NCBI GenBank assembly: GCA_946699065.1
Contig: CAMPDV010001798.1
Location: forward strand, 1 to 64,000
DNA from: Loxodes magnus
Lineage: Eukaryota; Ciliophora; Karyorelictea; Loxodida; Loxodidae
Direction of reading: 5' to 3'
Length of the DNA stretch: 64,000 bases
The translations under genes were made by a program, and so were the position numbers. Positions 61,901-64,000 of the stretch are shown piece by piece (position 1 is the first letter of the stretch; each line of letters begins with the position of its first letter). The notes below the pieces were generated by a model. It saw only the letters and a program-made list of their open reading frames with translations. It did no database searches and was not told the origin of the DNA.

Positions 61901-63180
61901 ATCTCCAATTGATCATTTTTAATAAAATTTTGTTGTAATAATATTCGGGGTTATGTATTAATCTGTAAGATAATAATCTATCTTAAATCTTCCTGATCCC
62001 TATGAAGAGATATAAGTTGGATCATGTGTTGAGTCTCTGCATTCTAATTAGTATTCTCTCATTAAGTTTTGTAGACATTTCCCTGCATTTTTCAATTCAC
62101 CAGGTAGAAATTAAGGAATATATGCGTTAAAATCTCCCACTATATGACATACATTCATTTACTTTTTGCTGTTTAATTAAATTAAATTAAATTAAAGTGT
62201 TAAAGAAGGATCGTCTACTTAAAAGCTTCCTACTTCCCTATCCAACCAATAGGAACTTGATCTCTAGGTGGTCTTCTCCTCCCTTCACTGTCAAGTTTTC
62301 GGAATGGTTGTCTATTCATATAGCTTGCTTTCTTCTTATAAATTTCTAGATTCCTGGTTGAGTAAAATTAGGTTAGGTCATTCCATATTTTCTATTAAAT
62401 CTCCTTTCTCTTCTAGCATCGTCTCCATAGGTGGTCTGTTCTCCTGCAGATGTAACATTTTTCCCTAAAATATTTCTCTTTAGTTTGTTCAATTGGCGTA
62501 TTATTTTCTTATTCAGTCTCCATTGGGATAGATCGCATAGCCTATTATTTTACACTTATCTCTAATTTTTCCAATTTGATATGAATATTTTCATTCGATT
62601 CGTATAATATTTCCAGTTGCCTATCGAATTCGTCAATTCTGATATTCATTGCAGCCTTGTTTAAGTTTCTAGGAGCATGTATTTCCTCATCTTCTAAATG
62701 CTCTTGCTGTTCTTAAGCTAGTTCTTCAATCTGTTTTTCCAGATCTTTATTTTTTCCGACTTTTCGCTGTTAATATAAATTATTTTAGACACTCATAGAA
62801 TAAATCTAATTGATTAGAATCTTATGTTAATTGTGCATATACGTTTATGATTGCTATTTTTTATCTATTGTTAGTCCTAATATTCTTCCTCCATAGACCA
62901 ATATATTTTAGTCTATGCCTAATATGTCCATCTTCTTGACACTGCTTAGAATCTCCTCTTTCAGATAAAAAGCTACTCCTTTGCTATGTTTTTTTCCTGG
63001 TTTGAATATAGCTCTATATTCAAAAATATAAGGCATTTCATTGATTTAGTCCATAAATATTTCTTGTATAGCCATGATATCTATTTATTTTTTTGCATAT
63101 ATCTATTAAGTTCTTGTTTGTTTGACTTTATCCCTCTGATGTTTGCAGTACCTATGTTTATTTCTTTTCATATGCAGTTA
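58910..63180 (-). pseudogene. LINE ORF2 (APE endonuclease plus RT), interrupted
   Basis: On the minus strand the endonuclease starts INIGTANIRGIKSNKQELN near 63,150 and continues IDIMAIQE (catalytic Glu) after a one-base slip in an A7 run. IAIINVYAQLT and DLFYECLKQF follow. A ~600-bp ORF1-type insertion interrupts here, then HIVGDFNAYI, FKIDYYLTDQ and IGDHQPGK near 61,900. The RT shows QWKAAGPDKIQ near 61,230 (its Trp is UGA), KGVKQGSSCSPRMF near 60,670 and ALAYVDDIVMM near 60,525 (catalytic YVDD). The thumb region includes VKQFKYLEHW near 60,320. The catalytic motifs are preserved, but the frameshift and nested insertion make this copy inactive. It belongs to the APE-type non-LTR retrotransposons. 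Confidence 0.85.
62165..62796 (-). mobile_element. ORF1-only element nested in the LINE endonuclease
   Basis: An unbroken minus-strand frame runs from ATG 62,796 (MSVQNNLYQQRKVGKNKDLE) through an acidic coiled coil (LEKQIEELAQEQQEHLEDEE) and a perfect CX2CX4HX4C knuckle (CYICRRTDHLWRRC) near 62,445. It ends in a basic tail (GRRRPPRDQVPIGWIG). It lies exactly between LFYECLKQF and VGDFNA of the host endonuclease and ends in a TTTAA-repeat tail (~62,165-62,195). It encodes no RT, so it would be a non-autonomous half-LINE mobilised in trans. The boundaries are estimated from where the endonuclease reading stops and resumes. Confidence 0.65.
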
Positions 63181-63189
63181 TTTTCTTCC

Positions 63190-64000
63190 TATTTTGGTTT
63201 ATCTTTTTCTTCCTCTCTAATTTATTTTTTATTTTCTTTAGTTATTTGAAAACCATATCTTTCTAGTGAGGTCTGATATTTTTAAGTTTGAATGTACTAG
63301 TTTTTAATGTTTGCTTTTTTCTTCCATATCATTTTTCTTTCTTCTGAGTTTAGGGAAATTTTATTATAATGCTCGCTTCTTTCTCAATGCTTTCTTGTTG
63401 TTTCACATTTTTTTTGTCATATTTCCTATTTTAAAGCGGTGTTGATCAATTAGTTTGACTACTTATTTAATTTTTCCTATTACTGACCTTTTATTATATA
63501 AGCTCTAGATTTGAAAAAGTCTCATCTTTGTTTATGTTTTATTTTTTAATTCTAAATTCAGAGTATGTTCTAAGAAAATATTTATGCTTTCACCATGTTT
63601 TCTTCCTTAGCTTCCTCTACTATCTCCAGTTATTCTTCTTAGCATGGCATGTTATTTCTGATTTCTAGCATCATAATGTTTATTTAGATTTATTCAGCTC
63701 TTTTGACAGTTTCCATTATGGCATTCTTTCTCAAGCACTGTTATTTGCTGTGTCCAATTTTATTACACTCTTAGCATTTTCATTTTGCCGGAAGACTCAC
63801 CCATGTTTTTGTTCCTCCTATGTCAATTTATTCCGGGATCTGATCATCCTTTTTAAAGTCATTTAGTTCTAAGTACGTTGTCATTCTTCCATTCACCCAT
63901 GTTTCTCCTTTTATTGTTTCCACTTTTGAGTGTGTGATTCTGCCATATCTCTGTAGTTCAGTTTCTACTTAGTTTCAAACTTGCATTTATGTCTAGCGTT
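63190..64000 (-). pseudogene. LINE ORF1 with CCHC zinc knuckle, partial
   Basis: Minus-strand sequence at the window edge. The knuckle CQECNKIGHSKQQC lies at 63,735-63,776 (both Gln are UAA/UAG). A Glu/Lys-rich region follows toward the endonuclease (VKQLINTALK, KHWERSEHY). The 5' end lies beyond the window. The position upstream of the endonuclease fits ORF1 of this LINE. I could not confirm one unbroken frame. Confidence 0.6.

Overview
The window is about 75-80% A+T and reads as nuclear DNA of a ciliate with an extreme genetic code. In every coding stretch I could confirm, UAA and UAG stand for Gln and UGA stands for Trp. The clearest case is a 989-codon kelch-repeat gene with 25 in-frame UGA codons, many at the conserved Trp positions of kelch blades. 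All three stops reassigned is known from karyorelicts (Loxodes, Parduczia) and from the heterotrich Condylostoma, so I infer that kind of organism. I cannot tell germline from somatic DNA. Standard or Tetrahymena-type translation breaks nearly every real gene here.

Layout. 1-5401: a secreted/membrane kelch and Cys-rich protein gene between ~780-bp inverted repeats. 5.4-25.3 kb: a transposon graveyard with zinc-knuckle ORF1 remnants in both orientations, a Tc1/mariner-like transposase fossil, a LINE with endonuclease and reverse transcriptase, two copies of a GC-rich ~400-bp structured repeat, a TKL-type kinase fragment and a 14-bp GC-rich minisatellite. 26.2-36.2 kb (minus strand): the highlight, a RING / coiled-coil / ubiquitin-like gene. 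Its 3' part is a chain of roughly 290 tiny GT-AG introns separated mostly by exons of exactly 3 nt. About 276 of these introns are near-identical copies of one 28-nt intron, forming an 8.6-kb array of 31-bp units. 36.5-36.8 kb: an isolated GC-rich island, probably a structured RNA gene. 38.0-38.8 kb: a predicted single-pass membrane protein. 39.4-42.4 kb: an apparently intact two-ORF element (minus strand) whose ORF1 stop overlaps ORF2. 42.4-58.8 kb: five full and one truncated copy of a ~2.9-kb tandem repeat carrying a zinc-knuckle ORF1 pseudogene. 58.8-64 kb: a minus-strand LINE (ORF1 knuckle, APE endonuclease, RT), with an ORF1-only element nested in its endonuclease.

Host genes supported here are few: the kelch protein, the RING-UBL protein and the membrane protein. 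Most of the rest is retroelement-derived. The main inference is that one intron of the RING-UBL gene, together with its single-codon exon, was amplified about 276-fold. A 31-bp unit is frame-neutral only if 28 nt (or alternatively 16 nt) of it is removed. All translations were done by hand with Q/Q/W decoding. No similarity search was run, so family names rest on motifs only.
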